From assembly GCA_030180135.1 (NCBI GenBank), contig CM058232.1, positions 89,330,630-89,394,629 of the forward strand: a stretch of DNA of 64,000 nt, given 5' to 3'. This stretch comes from Orychophragmus violaceus (lineage: Eukaryota; Streptophyta; Magnoliopsida; Brassicales; Brassicaceae). Below are positions 10,366 to 21,325 of this stretch, in pieces. How positions within the stretch are numbered: position 1 is the stretch's first letter; each line of letters begins with the position of its first letter. Position numbers and translations under genes: made by a program. Under the pieces are notes generated by a model. The model was not told the DNA's origin, did not search any database, and saw only the letters and a list, made by a program, of their open reading frames with translations.

Positions 10366-12070
10366 TGATATGTACATAATTTATAGGTTTTAAGCCTTAT
10401 AATTTACTTTATTTTCTTATATTTTATATTCATTTTCATGCTTATGATTATAAGATCATGCATTTAGGAATTATAGTTTTTAGGATTAGAGTTTTGCATA
10501 CTTTAACATCTATTGGAGTGTGTCTTTGTTATTTTTAGGTGCTTTGGAATGTCTCATGAGGCTCATATGACTTATACGAGAGCAGAGGAAAATGAAGCTG
10601 AGCTTGTTTGGTCAAACAATGAGATGCAGATGAAATAACACAATGAAAGAATATGGATCATGGCATGGGCATAGTCAAGGAGTCAACGTCGCTGGTAAGT
10701 CAACAAAGGCGGGCCATGCATGCTACGTGAACGAAGAAGACGTGAACATGAAACTCCCGCGAGGCTTTGCCCCCCCCGGAGTCCAAGCCCGCAAAGCCCC
10801 CCCCCCCCCCCCCCCCCCCCGTCGACGACGAGTTCCCGCGGCCGTCTAGCCCGCGAAGCCAGCCGCGAGCCACGAAATTAAACATGCCGTGTGCGGTCGC
10901 GGTTACGGCAGCGGTCCGGAGGCAAACCGCGACCGAGAGGCGAAACTCACCCGGTTTTGACCGCGGTTGACCTTGCGGTCATGACCAAACCGCGAGCGAA
11001 GCCGAAGACCCGTGCGTTTTAACTCGCGGTTTGGCTAGCGGTGGAGACCCAAACCGCGAGGCACCCAAATTCCGTTGACCTGCGAGCTTTGACCAGATTT
11101 AACCCATTGGATCCGGGTCAACACCCGGTTTGTCCCGGGTTGACCCGGTTCGTCACTATTCACTATTTAAGCCTAGAAACCTAATTTTTGGAACCTCTTA
11201 AGCTTTATTTTGTTCTAAACACTTTGTAAGACAAAAGTTTGATCTTTTCTTAATCCTAGAGTTGTTTTGCTTTGATTCTTCATCTCTTTTCTTTAATCCT
11301 TCACTAATCATCATGTTTGACACTATTCTTATGGATTTTGTTGAACTAAGCATGATTAGTGAGTAGTTTCCTTTTGAGCTTTTGGGTTAGGAAGATTTGA
11401 GTGATTAAGGTTGAACCTTGATGTCTAGGACTTAAATTTGATTGATCCTTTCTCATTAAATGTTCTTATTGCTAGATTAGGCTTAGCTAACCTTGATCTA
11501 GAACTTTGGGTTTTTATTGCACACAAGGTGTTCGATGAAATGCTAGCTTTGATTTAATGAGAGCTTTACATTCTTAGCCAATGATGATTGATGTTTAAGG
11601 TGTTTAGTGGCTATAGGACTTGTGATTAATGCATGCTTGCTTGTGATTAGCCAATGGGAATTGATGATTAATGCTTGTTTAGCATAGGGTTAATGACATG
11701 AGAGTGTATTAACTTGAATTAGTGTTCCTAAGCCAAAGGATTAGCATTCTAAATGTTGTGTTTGACATCTTGGTTCAATGCTTAGTTACTTAGATCAATT
11801 TCCTATACCCAAGAGCTTGATCCTTAATCATATATTTGAATTCTCTTCTTTGTTCTCTTACTTGCTTGTTGAATTTAGTTCCTCTTAGTTTGTTTACTTG
11901 TTTGATTGCAATTAGGATATTTAGTATCTCATTTTCATTTAAATTGCTTGGCTAATTTGGTTTGGTGCATTCTTATTGGCTTATCCACTCCCAATTGGTT
12001 CGATACCTCATAGCTACGCGATCAGCTTGAGGAATTGATACCTCGGGGATTAGTAAAATTCTTGTTATCA
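10366..12070 (+). repeat. 5' LTR of the TR-GAG element
   Basis: TGATATGTAC at the left edge and GTTATCA at the right. It contains a C homopolymer, a dense CCGCGGTT/AAACCGCG cluster (about 10835-11090), GGGTTGACCC (11137-11146) and a TATA-like CTATTTAA at 11163-11170. It differs from the 3' LTR by a roughly 26-bp indel near 10730-10760, C-tract length, scattered CpG-type transitions and one replaced block near 11920-11970. Confidence 0.9.
10797..10820 (+). repeat. C24 homopolymer in the 5' LTR
   Basis: An uninterrupted run of 24 C residues, preceded by an 8-C run near 10770. On the minus strand it is a G-tract that could form a quadruplex. The matching run in the 3' LTR is 29 C. Confidence 0.9.
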
Positions 12071-12073
12071 ATT

Positions 12074-12086
12074 TGGCGCCGTTGCC
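12074..12086 (+). other. primer binding site, tRNA-Asp type
   Basis: TGGCGCCGTTGCC is complementary to the 3' end of plant tRNA-Asp, as in Athila/Tat-lineage Ty3 elements. It lies three bases after the 5' LTR. The GGGG that normally follows is ATTT here. Confidence 0.88.
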
Positions 12087-12185
12087 ATTTTGGGAACTTG
12101 GATAGATCAATTCGATTTCCTTTCCTATTTAGATCAAGTTTTGGTTACTAACTTTGCTTCTTCGTTTCTCTTTGATGTCAGGTGC

Positions 12186-15176
12186 ATGAACTTGCGGAGC
12201 CGAGGCCCTACAGATTTGGTTGCGCGTGTTTCAGATATCAAAGCACTCGAAAGACAGTTAGTAAGAGAGAGAAGAGCACTAGAAAGAGCTGTTCACTTAG
12301 AGAGACTCGGGTTGGAACAGGAAGAAGTAGTTCAGCCTCAGTTTGAGCCTCAAGAGCAGCCAGTTATGGATCTAGAGGGTCAACAGAACCAACAGGGCCA
12401 ACAGGGCCATCAGGAGCAACATCAACAGGATGAGAATGCTAGGGATGGACAGGGAAACAGGATCCCGGCTCATCGTGAGAGACCAGCTCGAGCCATTGGA
12501 GATGGCGATACACCGGATACGAATGCTAATCGAAGGGGCATCATTCCACCACCAGTGAACAACAACAATTTTGAAATCAGAGCCATGGTGATGAATATGG
12601 TGCAGAACAACCAATTCCATGGACTTGCCTCAGAAGACCAGTTGCAACACTTGGATACCTTCGATAAAATCTGTGCCACAACTAGGCTCAATGGCGTGAC
12701 TGATGAGGGTCTCAAGATGCGCCTCTTTGTCTTCTCCTTGGCGGACAGAGCCAAAGATTGGGAAAGCACCATTCCACCGGGTTCCATCACTACATGGGCA
12801 GACCTTAAGAAGGCTTTCTTGAAGAAATTCTTCTCAACTACGAGAACTGCCCGTTTCCGCAATGAGTTATCCGGGTTTGTCCAAAGAAACAACGAGACCT
12901 TCGCTGAAGCTTGGGAAAGGTTCAATAAGCTCACTACTCAATGCCCACACCACGGTTTCACCAAGGAGACACTACTCAGTAACCTCTACCGCGGTGTGCT
13001 CCCTAGAATGAGGGCAATGCTTGATTCTTGCAGCAATGGACACTTCCTAGGCAAGGGAGTTGATGAGGCTATGGAATTGATTGAAAACCTTGCTACAAGT
13101 GATGGGAATTACAATGAGGACTATGAGCGGACTAGTAGAGGATCATCTTCTACGGATGAGAAGTACGAGAAGGAAATCAAGTCTCTAAATGACAAGATAG
13201 ACAAGATGATCAGCTCTAGTCAAAAGCAAATCAGCTTTGTAGGCAACTACGAAGATTCTCAGCCCGTTCTCTATAGTCTTGAAGGTGATATGACCCAAGA
13301 AGAGATCAATTTCATTTCTGGCCAAGGAGGTTTCAACAGGGGTTTCAACCCAAACTACAGGAATCACCCCAACTTCTCTTACAGAAACCCCAATGTTGCC
13401 AACCCACAAGATCAGGTTTATCCCCAAGCTCAACCCCAAGCTCAAGCTCAACAACAAGGGCAACATGGCTTCACACAAACTCAGCAACAACAGCCTTTTG
13501 TCCCTTATACTAACCAGCAAGGGTTTGGAAATAAGGCTCAGTTTCAAGGTCAACAAGGATATGCTCCAAAGCCACAATACCCTCCACCCGGATTTGGCCA
13601 ACAACAGACACAAGTATCTTCTTCCTCAAGTTTGGACAGTGAGTTAAAGGGTATGATGCAGCAACTCATCCAAGGGCAAGCAAGTGGGGCATTGGAAGTG
13701 AAGAACTTAAAGAATGAGCTGCAGCATTTGACTTCTCGTTTGATCAATGTTGAAAACACACATGCTTCCACTTCTAGACCTACTGGTACATTTCCCGGAA
13801 ACCCGGAGAAGAACCCAAAAGATTACTGCAATGCTATCTTCTCTACTGTTGATCATGAGAAACCAGACCATGAAAGAGAGGTTGATGAACTTGAAGCACT
13901 TCTCTATGGTTATGAACTCCCTCCGGCTGCACCTGGCCCTCTCAAGGAGATGAAAGCTACTGTAGTCAAGCCTCCCTATGTTGCACAAGCTAAGGTGATG
14001 AGTGCTACTGATTCTTTTGCTGAAGATATTGTGCCTACTGTCCAAACAACACCACGGGTACTCCCAAAGCTTGGCAATCCGGGTAAATTTACCATCAGTT
14101 GTACTTTGGGAGACTTGGAGATTAATGATGCATTGTGTGACTCCGGCTCTACTGTGAGTGTGATATCTCTTGACATGGTGGAAAGTCTTGGGATCAAGAG
14201 CATGGAAAGATACCCATCTTCTATTACATTTGGAGACTCTTACTCAAAAACTCCAATGGGAATGATCAAGGACTATCCACAGAAGATTGGTGAGTGCACA
14301 ATCCCAACTGACTTTATTGTCATGAAGATGAAGAAGAGTACCCAACTACCTCTCTTACTTGGTACCTCTTTCCTCCATACCACTGGAGCTTGTATGGATT
14401 TCAAAAAGCAACGTGCTGTGCTGAATAATGTTGACAACAAGGTCTACTATCCTTTGAGGAGCACATCTCTCCACACTTGTGGTGCCATTCTCTCTCCCAA
14501 TGAGAATGATTTGTTAGAGGAGGAAAGACTCTTTGCAAATGTAGGGAAGCAAATTTGGCATAAACCCACTCCTTATGGATCATTGACTGAGCACAAGGGA
14601 CGTGCTCAAATAGAGGAGGTGGGTAGAGCTGGTGGAACTCCTCCTATACCCATAAGGACTGAGTATGTTGGATTTATTTCTTTGAAGAAGCTGAGAATCA
14701 ATGAGGAAAAAGCTCCAAAAGAGAAGGTTGTGGATATGGTGACAAAGAGGGCTCCAAAAATGGCAAAGGTTGGGAAGGATAAGGTTGTCAACAATCACCC
14801 AAAGACCCAAGAATTTGAAAAGGAGATCATGGATAGTGAGAGTCTACAATCTTTGTTTGATGGGTATAATGGAAATGCTCTAACCAATGGATTGGATGGA
14901 GTTAAGAGAGCTGAAAAAGGACATGAGGACAAGATGGAAGCTCTAATAGTTGTTGACACTCCTACTTCTCTCAACCATCTCAGCTTGCATCCATTGGGTT
15001 TGAAGGGTGACTACATTGAGTACAAGGTCAAGACCAAGGGAAAGTCTAGGCCATTTGCAAGTGCTAAGGCTTCAATCAGTCCAAGGTTTCAAGGTGACTC
15101 AGTCAATCTCAGTGAGCTGACTTCTCAGGTCCTGACCATCACTCTCGAGGGCAGGACTCGCTCTTCAACCGCCTAA
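12186..15176 (+). CDS. retrotransposon gag-protease polyprotein (996 aa)
   Basis: The first ATG in frame is at 12186 (MNLRSRGPTDL). A Gln-rich N-terminal region (about residues 45-120) precedes the Ty3 gag domain, seen as KDWESTIPPGSITTW, LKKAFLKKFF and RFNKLTTQCPHHG at about 195-300. A Lys/Glu-rich coil and a long Gln/Pro-rich segment (about 400-500) follow. The retropepsin-like domain lies at about 640-760, with LCDSGSTVS as the active-site motif and LLLGTSFL as its second conserved strand. No CCHC knuckle, integrase, reverse transcriptase or RNase H is present. The frame is fully open, so protein could be made. The type fits the Athila/Tat branch, and the product would form particles whose replication depends on another element. 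Confidence 0.9.
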   Translation: MNLRSRGPTDLVARVSDIKALERQLVRERRALERAVHLERLGLEQEEVVQPQFEPQEQPVMDLEGQQNQQGQQGHQEQHQQDENARDGQGNRIPAHRERPARAIGDGDTPDTNANRRGIIPPPVNNNNFEIRAMVMNMVQNNQFHGLASEDQLQHLDTFDKICATTRLNGVTDEGLKMRLFVFSLADRAKDWESTIPPGSITTWADLKKAFLKKFFSTTRTARFRNELSGFVQRNNETFAEAWERFNKLTTQCPHHGFTKETLLSNLYRGVLPRMRAMLDSCSNGHFLGKGVDEAMELIENLATSDGNYNEDYERTSRGSSSTDEKYEKEIKSLNDKIDKMISSSQKQISFVGNYEDSQPVLYSLEGDMTQEEINFISGQGGFNRGFNPNYRNHPNFSYRNPNVANPQDQVYPQAQPQAQAQQQGQHGFTQTQQQQPFVPYTNQQGFGNKAQFQGQQGYAPKPQYPPPGFGQQQTQVSSSSSLDSELKGMMQQLIQGQASGALEVKNLKNELQHLTSRLINVENTHASTSRPTGTFPGNPEKNPKDYCNAIFSTVDHEKPDHEREVDELEALLYGYELPPAAPGPLKEMKATVVKPPYVAQAKVMSATDSFAEDIVPTVQTTPRVLPKLGNPGKFTISCTLGDLEINDALCDSGSTVSVISLDMVESLGIKSMERYPSSITFGDSYSKTPMGMIKDYPQKIGECTIPTDFIVMKMKKSTQLPLLLGTSFLHTTGACMDFKKQRAVLNNVDNKVYYPLRSTSLHTCGAILSPNENDLLEEERLFANVGKQIWHKPTPYGSLTEHKGRAQIEEVGRAGGTPPIPIRTEYVGFISLKKLRINEEKAPKEKVVDMVTKRAPKMAKVGKDKVVNNHPKTQEFEKEIMDSESLQSLFDGYNGNALTNGLDGVKRAEKGHEDKMEALIVVDTPTSLNHLSLHPLGLKGDYIEYKVKTKGKSRPFASAKASISPRFQGDSVNLSELTSQVLTITLEGRTRSSTA

Positions 15177-16990
15177 AAACCGGTTTGAACAGTCGAGCTT
15201 AACGACTCTAAACAAAAGCGCACTTGGGAGACATTCCCATGTTTATCCTTGTACATATGATCTTTTGCTTGTTATTTTTGATGTTCTTTCTTTAAGTTTT
15301 ATCAGGTTTTGGTCAGTAGGTGAAGTTGGGGATCAATCGGAATGATCCTAGGTCATGGCGAAATCAACAAAGAATTGAGCTCTCATCCCATTCCACTCCA
15401 CTTAAAGCTCCAAGTAACACACTCCAGCCTTGTAAATATTTTGTTTTTTTTTCTCTCTTCTTGAGTTTGTTTGTTTTTCCCGGTCTTTCTTCCTTTCTTC
15501 TTTCACACCGAGACGGTGTGAAGTAAGTTTGGGGGAGAGACCAGTTGCTAATCGCGTTTGTTTTGATCTTATTTTTCGTTCTCTATTTTGAGTCTCATGC
15601 ATTTAATTTATGGCATAGAAAAACCAAAAAAATCGAAAAATTTTCAAAAATTTTCACAAAAAGAAGCATGTAGGATCGAGTCTAGTTAGTAGTTTAGGAT
15701 TCATGCATTGGGGACAATGATGATTTTGCCTTGTAGAGGCTCACCAATTAAGTTGCTCGTTGCTTTAATTGATTTTCAAAATAAAGGAAAACCCATTGCT
15801 TGACTTTGAGATTCCGAAATTCCCTATCCTTGTGAAGCTTGCATGAATTAAACTCAATCCATTGATATTGGACTTAATTTGACTATCGAAATATCTTGCT
15901 TAGGGGCTTGAAATGCAATCCCATGATCCTTGCCCGAGTTATGCTTTCCCTTTTACCACTCTCTTGATTAACTCGGGCAACCATTGATCTTATGATCATG
16001 GCTTCCCCTACCCAATGAACCCAAACCTTTCCTTGAAGCCAAAGTGATTTATGAGTGAGGCCTGTTCTTGATAGCTTTTGGCATGTGCAAAAACTTGAGA
16101 GTATCAGGAACGACAATGGTCTTTTCTCATTTTAGCTAGCTCTATTTGCCATAAGAGTCTAGCATTAGGATGGGAAATAAGTTTGGGGGAGAGATGAGAG
16201 TTGTTTTGGGAATGAAGAGGATCAATGAAAAGTGTTTCAAAAAGGTTCAAAAAGTCACTAGGAATTCATATAAGAAGAGAGCATTGTGCAAAAAGAAAAG
16301 AAAAAGAAGTAAGTCCCCTAGATAGAATCAAAAAGAAAAGAAAGAAAAATCAAGTATTAAGAGGGGTAAGTTGTGAAAGAGTTTGCTCAAGTTTGAAAAA
16401 GAGAAAAATCAGTTAAGTGTTTCCTAGTGACAAAGAGAAGAGAGAAAAGAGCTAAAAGGGTGAGTGTTTTGGTAATTGAATTGGGGGGTTTGGTGAGAGT
16501 TTGTCTTTCATTATGGGAATGTATGGAGAAATCTTCTAGGAATTGGGTAGAACAATGAGAGAAGAACTTTGTATACATGAATTGTTCCCTTTCTTAGATA
16601 GATTTTGTGTAATGCCAATTGCTCCTATTCTTGAGAGTTAACCACCCCAAAAGAAACTCTACTAAGCCACCTCAAATAGCCTCTCTTGAACCTTGCCAAT
16701 TGGGAATTGATTGATTGCCCCTTTGTGAGATCGCACTGAACTTTTAAATGAATGTAAGGAATTGAGTTGATGATTGCTTGTGTTCTATAGGATCTCGGGA
16801 GTTGGAGTAGGGATTGAGGGAATGGTAATGTGGAAGTACATGGATAGTTAATGATTAGAGCAGCTTGTAACTTCTTTGAAAGATCTTGTATCTTGTTGTG
16901 AGTCTTGTGGTTTTGAGTTCCCATTTTCAAACCTTTCTCCCTAACTTGCTTTTGAGTTGTTGATGCTTGCTTGTGGACAAGCAAGGTTTA
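15177..16990 (+). other. 3' non-coding region of the TR-GAG element
   Basis: No coding domain. Right after gag comes CTTGGGAGACATTCCCATG, typical of the pol-less 3' part of Athila-like elements. The segment holds two extra polypurine-like words, AAGTTTGGGGGAGAGA, near 15525 and 16180, resembling the true tract at 16991. A purine-rich AAAAGAAAAG region fills 16250-16400. Confidence 0.6.
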
Positions 16991-17003
16991 AGTTTGGGGG
17001 AAT
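16991..17003 (+). other. polypurine tract of the TR-GAG element
   Basis: AGTTTGGGGGAAT immediately precedes the 3' LTR at 17004, where plus-strand priming is expected. The same word precedes the LTRs of the 24695-34620 element. Confidence 0.8.
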
Positions 17004-18691
17004 TGATATGTACATAATTTATAGGTTTTAAGCCTTATAATTTACTTTATTTTCTTATATTTTATATTCATTTTCATGCTTATGATTATAAGATCATGCA
17101 TTTAGGAATTATAGTTTTTAGGATTAGAGTTTTGCATACTTTAGCATCTTTTGGAGTGTGTCTTTGTTATTTTTAGGTGCTTTGGAATGTCTCATGAGGC
17201 TCATATGACTTATACGAGAGCAGAGGAAAATGAAGCTGAGCTTGTTTGGTCAAACAATGAGATGCAGATGAAATAACACAATGAAAGAATATGGATCATG
17301 GCATGGGCATAGTCAAGGAGTCAACGTCGCTGGTAAGTCAACAAAGGCGGGCCATGCATGCTACGTGAACATGAGGCTTTGCCCCCCCCCGGAGTCCAAG
17401 CCCGCAAAGCCCCCCCCCCCCCCCCCCCCCCCCCCCCCGTCGACGACGAGTTCCCGCGGCCGTCCAGCCTGCGAAGCCAGCCGCGAGCCACGAAAGTAAA
17501 CATGCCGTGTGCGGTCGCGGTTACGGCAGCGGTCCAGAGGCAAACCGCGACCGAGAGACGAAACTCACCCGGTTTTGACCGCGGTTGACCTTGCGGTCAT
17601 GACCAAACCGCGAGCGAAGCCGAAGACCCGTGCGTTTTAACTCGCGGTTTGGCTAGCGGTGGAGACCCAAACCGCGAGGCACCCAAATTCCGTTGACCTG
17701 CGAGCTTTGACCAGATTTAACCCATTGGATCCGGGTCAACACCCGGTTTGTCCCGGGTTGACCCGGTTCGTCACTATTCACTATTTAAGCCTAGAAACCT
17801 AATTTTTGGAACCTCTTAAGCTTTATTTTGTTCTAAACACTTTGTAAGACAAAAGTTTGATCTTTTCTTAATCCTAGAGTTGTTTTGCTTTGATTCTTCA
17901 TCTCTTTTCTTTAATCCTTCACTAATCATCATGTTTGACACTATTCTTATGGATTTTGTTGAACTAAGCATGATTAGTGAGTAGTTTCCTTTTGAGCTTT
18001 TGGGTTAGGAAGATTTGAGTGATTAAGGTTGAACCTTGATGTCTAGGACTTAAATTTGATTGATCCTTTCTCATTAAATGTTCTTATTGCTAGATTAGGC
18101 TTAGCTAACCTTGATCTAGAACTTTGGGTTTTTATTGCACACAAGGTGTTCGATGAAATGCTAGCTTTGATTTAATGAGAGCTTTACATTCTTAGCCAAT
18201 GATGATTGATGTTTAAGGTGTTTAGTGGCTATAGGACTTGTGATTAATGCATGCTTGCTTGTGATTAGCCAATGGGAATTGATGATTAATGCTTGTTTAG
18301 CATAGGGTTAATGACATGAGAGTGTATTAACTTGAATTAGTGTTCCTAAGCCAAAGGATTAGCATTCTAAATGTTGTGTTTGACATCTTGGTTCAATGCT
18401 TAGTTACTTAGATCAATTTCCTATACCCAAGAGCTTGATCCTTAATCATATATTTGAATTCTCTTCTTTGTTCTCTTACTTGCTTGTTGAATTTAGTTCC
18501 TCTTAGTTTGTTTACTTGTTTGATTGCAATTAGGATATCTAGAATTACAACTTGAATTGAATTTACTTGGATTCTAGGGTTAGGTGCATTCCAATTGGTC
18601 TTTATCCACTCCCAATTGGTTCGATACCTCATAGCTACGCGATCAGCTTGAGGAATTGATACCTCGGGAATTAGTAAAATTCCTGTTATCA
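17004..18691 (+). repeat. 3' LTR of the TR-GAG element
   Basis: Starts TGATATGTAC, ends CTGTTATCA, followed by the GGTAT target duplication. It contains a 29-C run at 17410-17438 and the same CCGCGGTT cluster (about 17455-17705). A block near 18539-18581 (AGAATTACAACTTGAATTG and following) is unrelated to the same position in the 5' LTR, although the flanks match closely. Confidence 0.9.
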
Positions 18692-18696
18692 GGTAT

Positions 18697-19435
18697 GCGT
18701 CGTATCATATAATATTTTGGATTTTTTGTAAGCAATATGAGATAGTTTGGTTATATTTTACATGTTTGTGGTAAGTATACGGGTTTCAAAGCTAATCTAT
18801 ATTTGCAATATATAAAGTGTATAATTGCTCTTTTCCAACTTCTAAGAAACATGTATAAGTTGCAATATTATATATTAACTAAAATTTAAATCGAAGTTAA
18901 TTAACTTATAATAGAAATCAAACTCTTAGCAATCTTTACACTGGTTTTAAGTAATCAAAAAAAAATTCATAAGTTCTTAATAGTTATATAATAAGAGTGA
19001 AGGAGAGTTAGAAGCGATCGAAAGTCTGGTTCTCGTTTGAGTACCATGTCGGAAGAGTACTAGGGTAACTACATGAAATTAAAGAGGAAAATATGTTCGA
19101 TGTTGTTAATAATTTATATGATCATAAGATGTTCAATATGACAAGTTCAAAAAAAATCATATTGTTCCATCAAATTGTTCAACTCATCCAATGTTATATT
19201 GTAATCATTATTAAAGAGAACGACCCGTGTATGCTTTTATTTCACAACCTCTAATTGTTATGCGTTAAATTTACCATAAGAAAATGATTGTTCACAATCT
19301 TCCCTCCTTAACGGAAGACATTAATTTATTCTCCAGGAGTGAACATGTTCTGATGAGGAAAAAAAAAACAGAAGAAAAAAACGTAGAGACATGTTCTTCT
19401 AACTTCTAAGCATGAAGAATATGATTATCTCTACT
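18697..19435. other. CACTA interior, no gene recognised
   Basis: AT-rich. The first 80 bases (ATATAATATTTTGGATTTTTTG and on) resemble 20575-20650, suggesting that a segment holding the RNase H fragment was inserted or duplicated between two related flanks. Confidence 0.4.
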
Positions 19436-20132
19436 TCAGTAGTACTTCCTACTTGCAATCACTTGTTTCTGGCCATCTGAATACGCATCACAGAAGATCG
19501 AAAACAACATCGAACTTTGACTAATTTTCCGAGAAAATATAATTGAATTCATTATTGCATATTCGTTTCTCACCTTGGAGATGGCCCCGTAGTTTGCATG
19601 GCTATCAGCTTCAGAATTGTATTCCTGCAAATGAAAATTAGAGAAACTCAGAAAATCTTAAGCATCTACAAGTTGAATGTTAAAACACAAAAAGGATATG
19701 TGCAATACCCTGGGAATATGCTCGATATCAAATGACTTGAATTGGCTGGTAAACTCTTTTGCCTGATTATACAGCTCAACCATTTTCAGGCTTGTGAGTT
19801 GCCATTCACCCCGCATCTGTTTAATGATAGGTATCATAAATTCTAAAGCTAAAGATTCAAGAGAGAAAACATGTATTAGCTGTAAAGCAACTGACATGTT
19901 TAACAACAACATGAGAACCTCCATAGGCCCTCACGTGTGTGTAACCTTTTTTTAAAGCAGACTCCAAACCACGAATCAAACCTCTATATTCGACAAAGTT
20001 GTTTGTTGTATTGCCTAATCCTTCACGGTAGGAGGAGATGACAGTTTCATTGGAATCACGCAGAACAACTTCTGAACCAGCTCTTCAAGGGTTTCCTTTT
20101 GAAGCTCCATCAAACTCAATGGTACAATGTTT
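19436..20132 (-). pseudogene. captured RNase H domain gene fragment with introns
   Basis: Minus-strand exons are visible at 19896-20132, 19709-19816, 19574-19624 and 19436-19476, with GT...AG introns of about 79-97 bp. The product matches plant RNase H-domain proteins: IEFDGASKGNP (first catalytic Asp), NNFVEYRGLIRGL (catalytic Glu), then FKSFDIEHIPR and NSEADSHAN (last Asp), ending in a TGA after IASRKYY. In the first exon a TGA replaces the usual Gly just after GNP. The third catalytic Asp, normally in a GDS motif, is Gly in YGGSHVVV. Upstream minus-strand DNA to about 20430 looks like a 5' exon but has no usable start. Retained introns mean it was copied as DNA and did not come from retroelement RNase H. 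It lies in the CACTA interior and is most simply a transduplicated host gene. Confidence 0.78.
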
Positions 20133-20506
20133 CTGAAAACATACATACTGTAATTTAAATAAGATGTAAACATCAATATCAAAGTTCGAACCTAGAGTAT
20201 ATCATGTTTCATAAGCATTGGCACGAGCAGATCAACGAAAGAAATTGATTCAATATATAAGAGAAGAACCAAAATCAGAAAGTATGAATGGGGAGAAGCC
20301 GCGAAGGGGTTGTTGATTTTTGCCTTATCAATTTCTCTTGTCGTCTCTGTTTTCTCTGCAATAGGAGAGCCAAAATTCTAAGGTTATGATGGTTAGGGTA
20401 TTCGACGGCGGAAAGGGAGAGATCGTCTGAATTTTAGAGAGGCTATATGATGCTTAGGGCATTTCGACCGGTTATTGATAATTTACCGTGACATTTGGTT
20501 TAGGTA

Positions 20507-20522
20507 CCGCGCCGAAGCGCGG
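20507..20522 (-). repeat. GC hairpin resembling a Helitron 3' end
   Basis: CCGCGCCGAAGCGCGG is a perfect short stem with a GAA-type loop. On the minus strand it is followed by TACCTAA, similar to the hairpin plus CTRR end of Helitrons. The next base is not the expected T and no matching TC 5' end was found, so a full Helitron is not claimed. Confidence 0.4.
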
Positions 20523-20879
20523 AATTTCAAAACATTAAAAATTTATAATTCGACAGGCATACAAATTTTAATGCTTAGTATAGTATTTTTGGATTTAGTA
20601 AAAAATAATATGAGAGTTTGTTATATTTTACCAGTTTGGTTATCTGTCCATAAAATATCCAGAAATCTCTGAAGAAGAGCTCTCCGCAAAAAGACCATAA
20701 GAATATCGAAGTTGGGTGGAAACTTATGTATGTGTAAAATTATTTCTTACCTATATATTTATTTGAATTTTTCTTTGCCAAATTATATATTTGATATTTT
20801 GTTTATTTGTACTACAAGTTACTTATTGGAAAAACACACATAAATTTCTTGTTTGGGTGCTAGAGAGGTTATTAGATTA

Positions 20880-21325
20880 AAAGCATCTCAAACCCCACAC
20901 TTTTTTCTACATTAAACTCTATTTTAGATTAAATTCCATAAAATGGTCTTTTAACTTTTAAATCTTTTATTTATATCTATAATAAATAATATATTTAATA
21001 ATTACTTATTATAAAACCATTACTAAATTATTAAAAATGCTGAAATACAAAAATACCAAAACTTAAAATAAACAACATGAAAATTACTCAAATTTAAGAT
21101 AAACAACACAAATACATATAACATACCAAAAATCATAACTTAAAAATCCAGTAAGCCGCTTCTGGGTCTTCCAAATGATGTTGTCTTTGTGCACTTGTAT
21201 TCTTTAGTTGCTCCAAAAATTGATTATTTCCTTCTTCTAAGTCTTCTAAGGTATTGATAACCGCAGTTGTTTGATCAGCAAGTTTTCTTTTCATTTTGGA
21301 TTTTTAATCCCACTTGATCGTGGAG
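20880..21325. other. CACTA interior, repeat-like AT-rich DNA
   Basis: AGCATCTCAAACCCCACACT at about 20882 resembles the ends of small Brassicaceae MITEs, but no partner end was identified. Nothing else was recognised. Confidence 0.3.

Larger units (their letters stand above)
10366..18691 (+). mobile_element. gag-only LTR retrotransposon (TR-GAG type), young
   Basis: Two LTRs of 1705 and 1688 bp flank a tRNA-Asp-type primer binding site, a single long gag-protease ORF, a non-coding 3' region and a polypurine tract. The target duplication is GGTAT on both sides (10361-10365 and 18692-18696). There is no integrase, reverse transcriptase or RNase H, so it must use enzymes from another element; such elements are known as TR-GAG. 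The LTRs are mostly near-identical and the ORF is open, so insertion was recent. It sits inside the CACTA left arm. Confidence 0.92.

Noticed and set aside
10643..10970. Proline- or glycine-rich open frames over the C tracts (also 17281-17588)
   Set aside because: They are homopolymer artefacts within LTRs, present in all frames that cross the C run.
19436..20132. Retroelement RNase H domain
   Set aside because: Introns with proper splice sites, and sequence closer to plant cellular RNase H-domain proteins.
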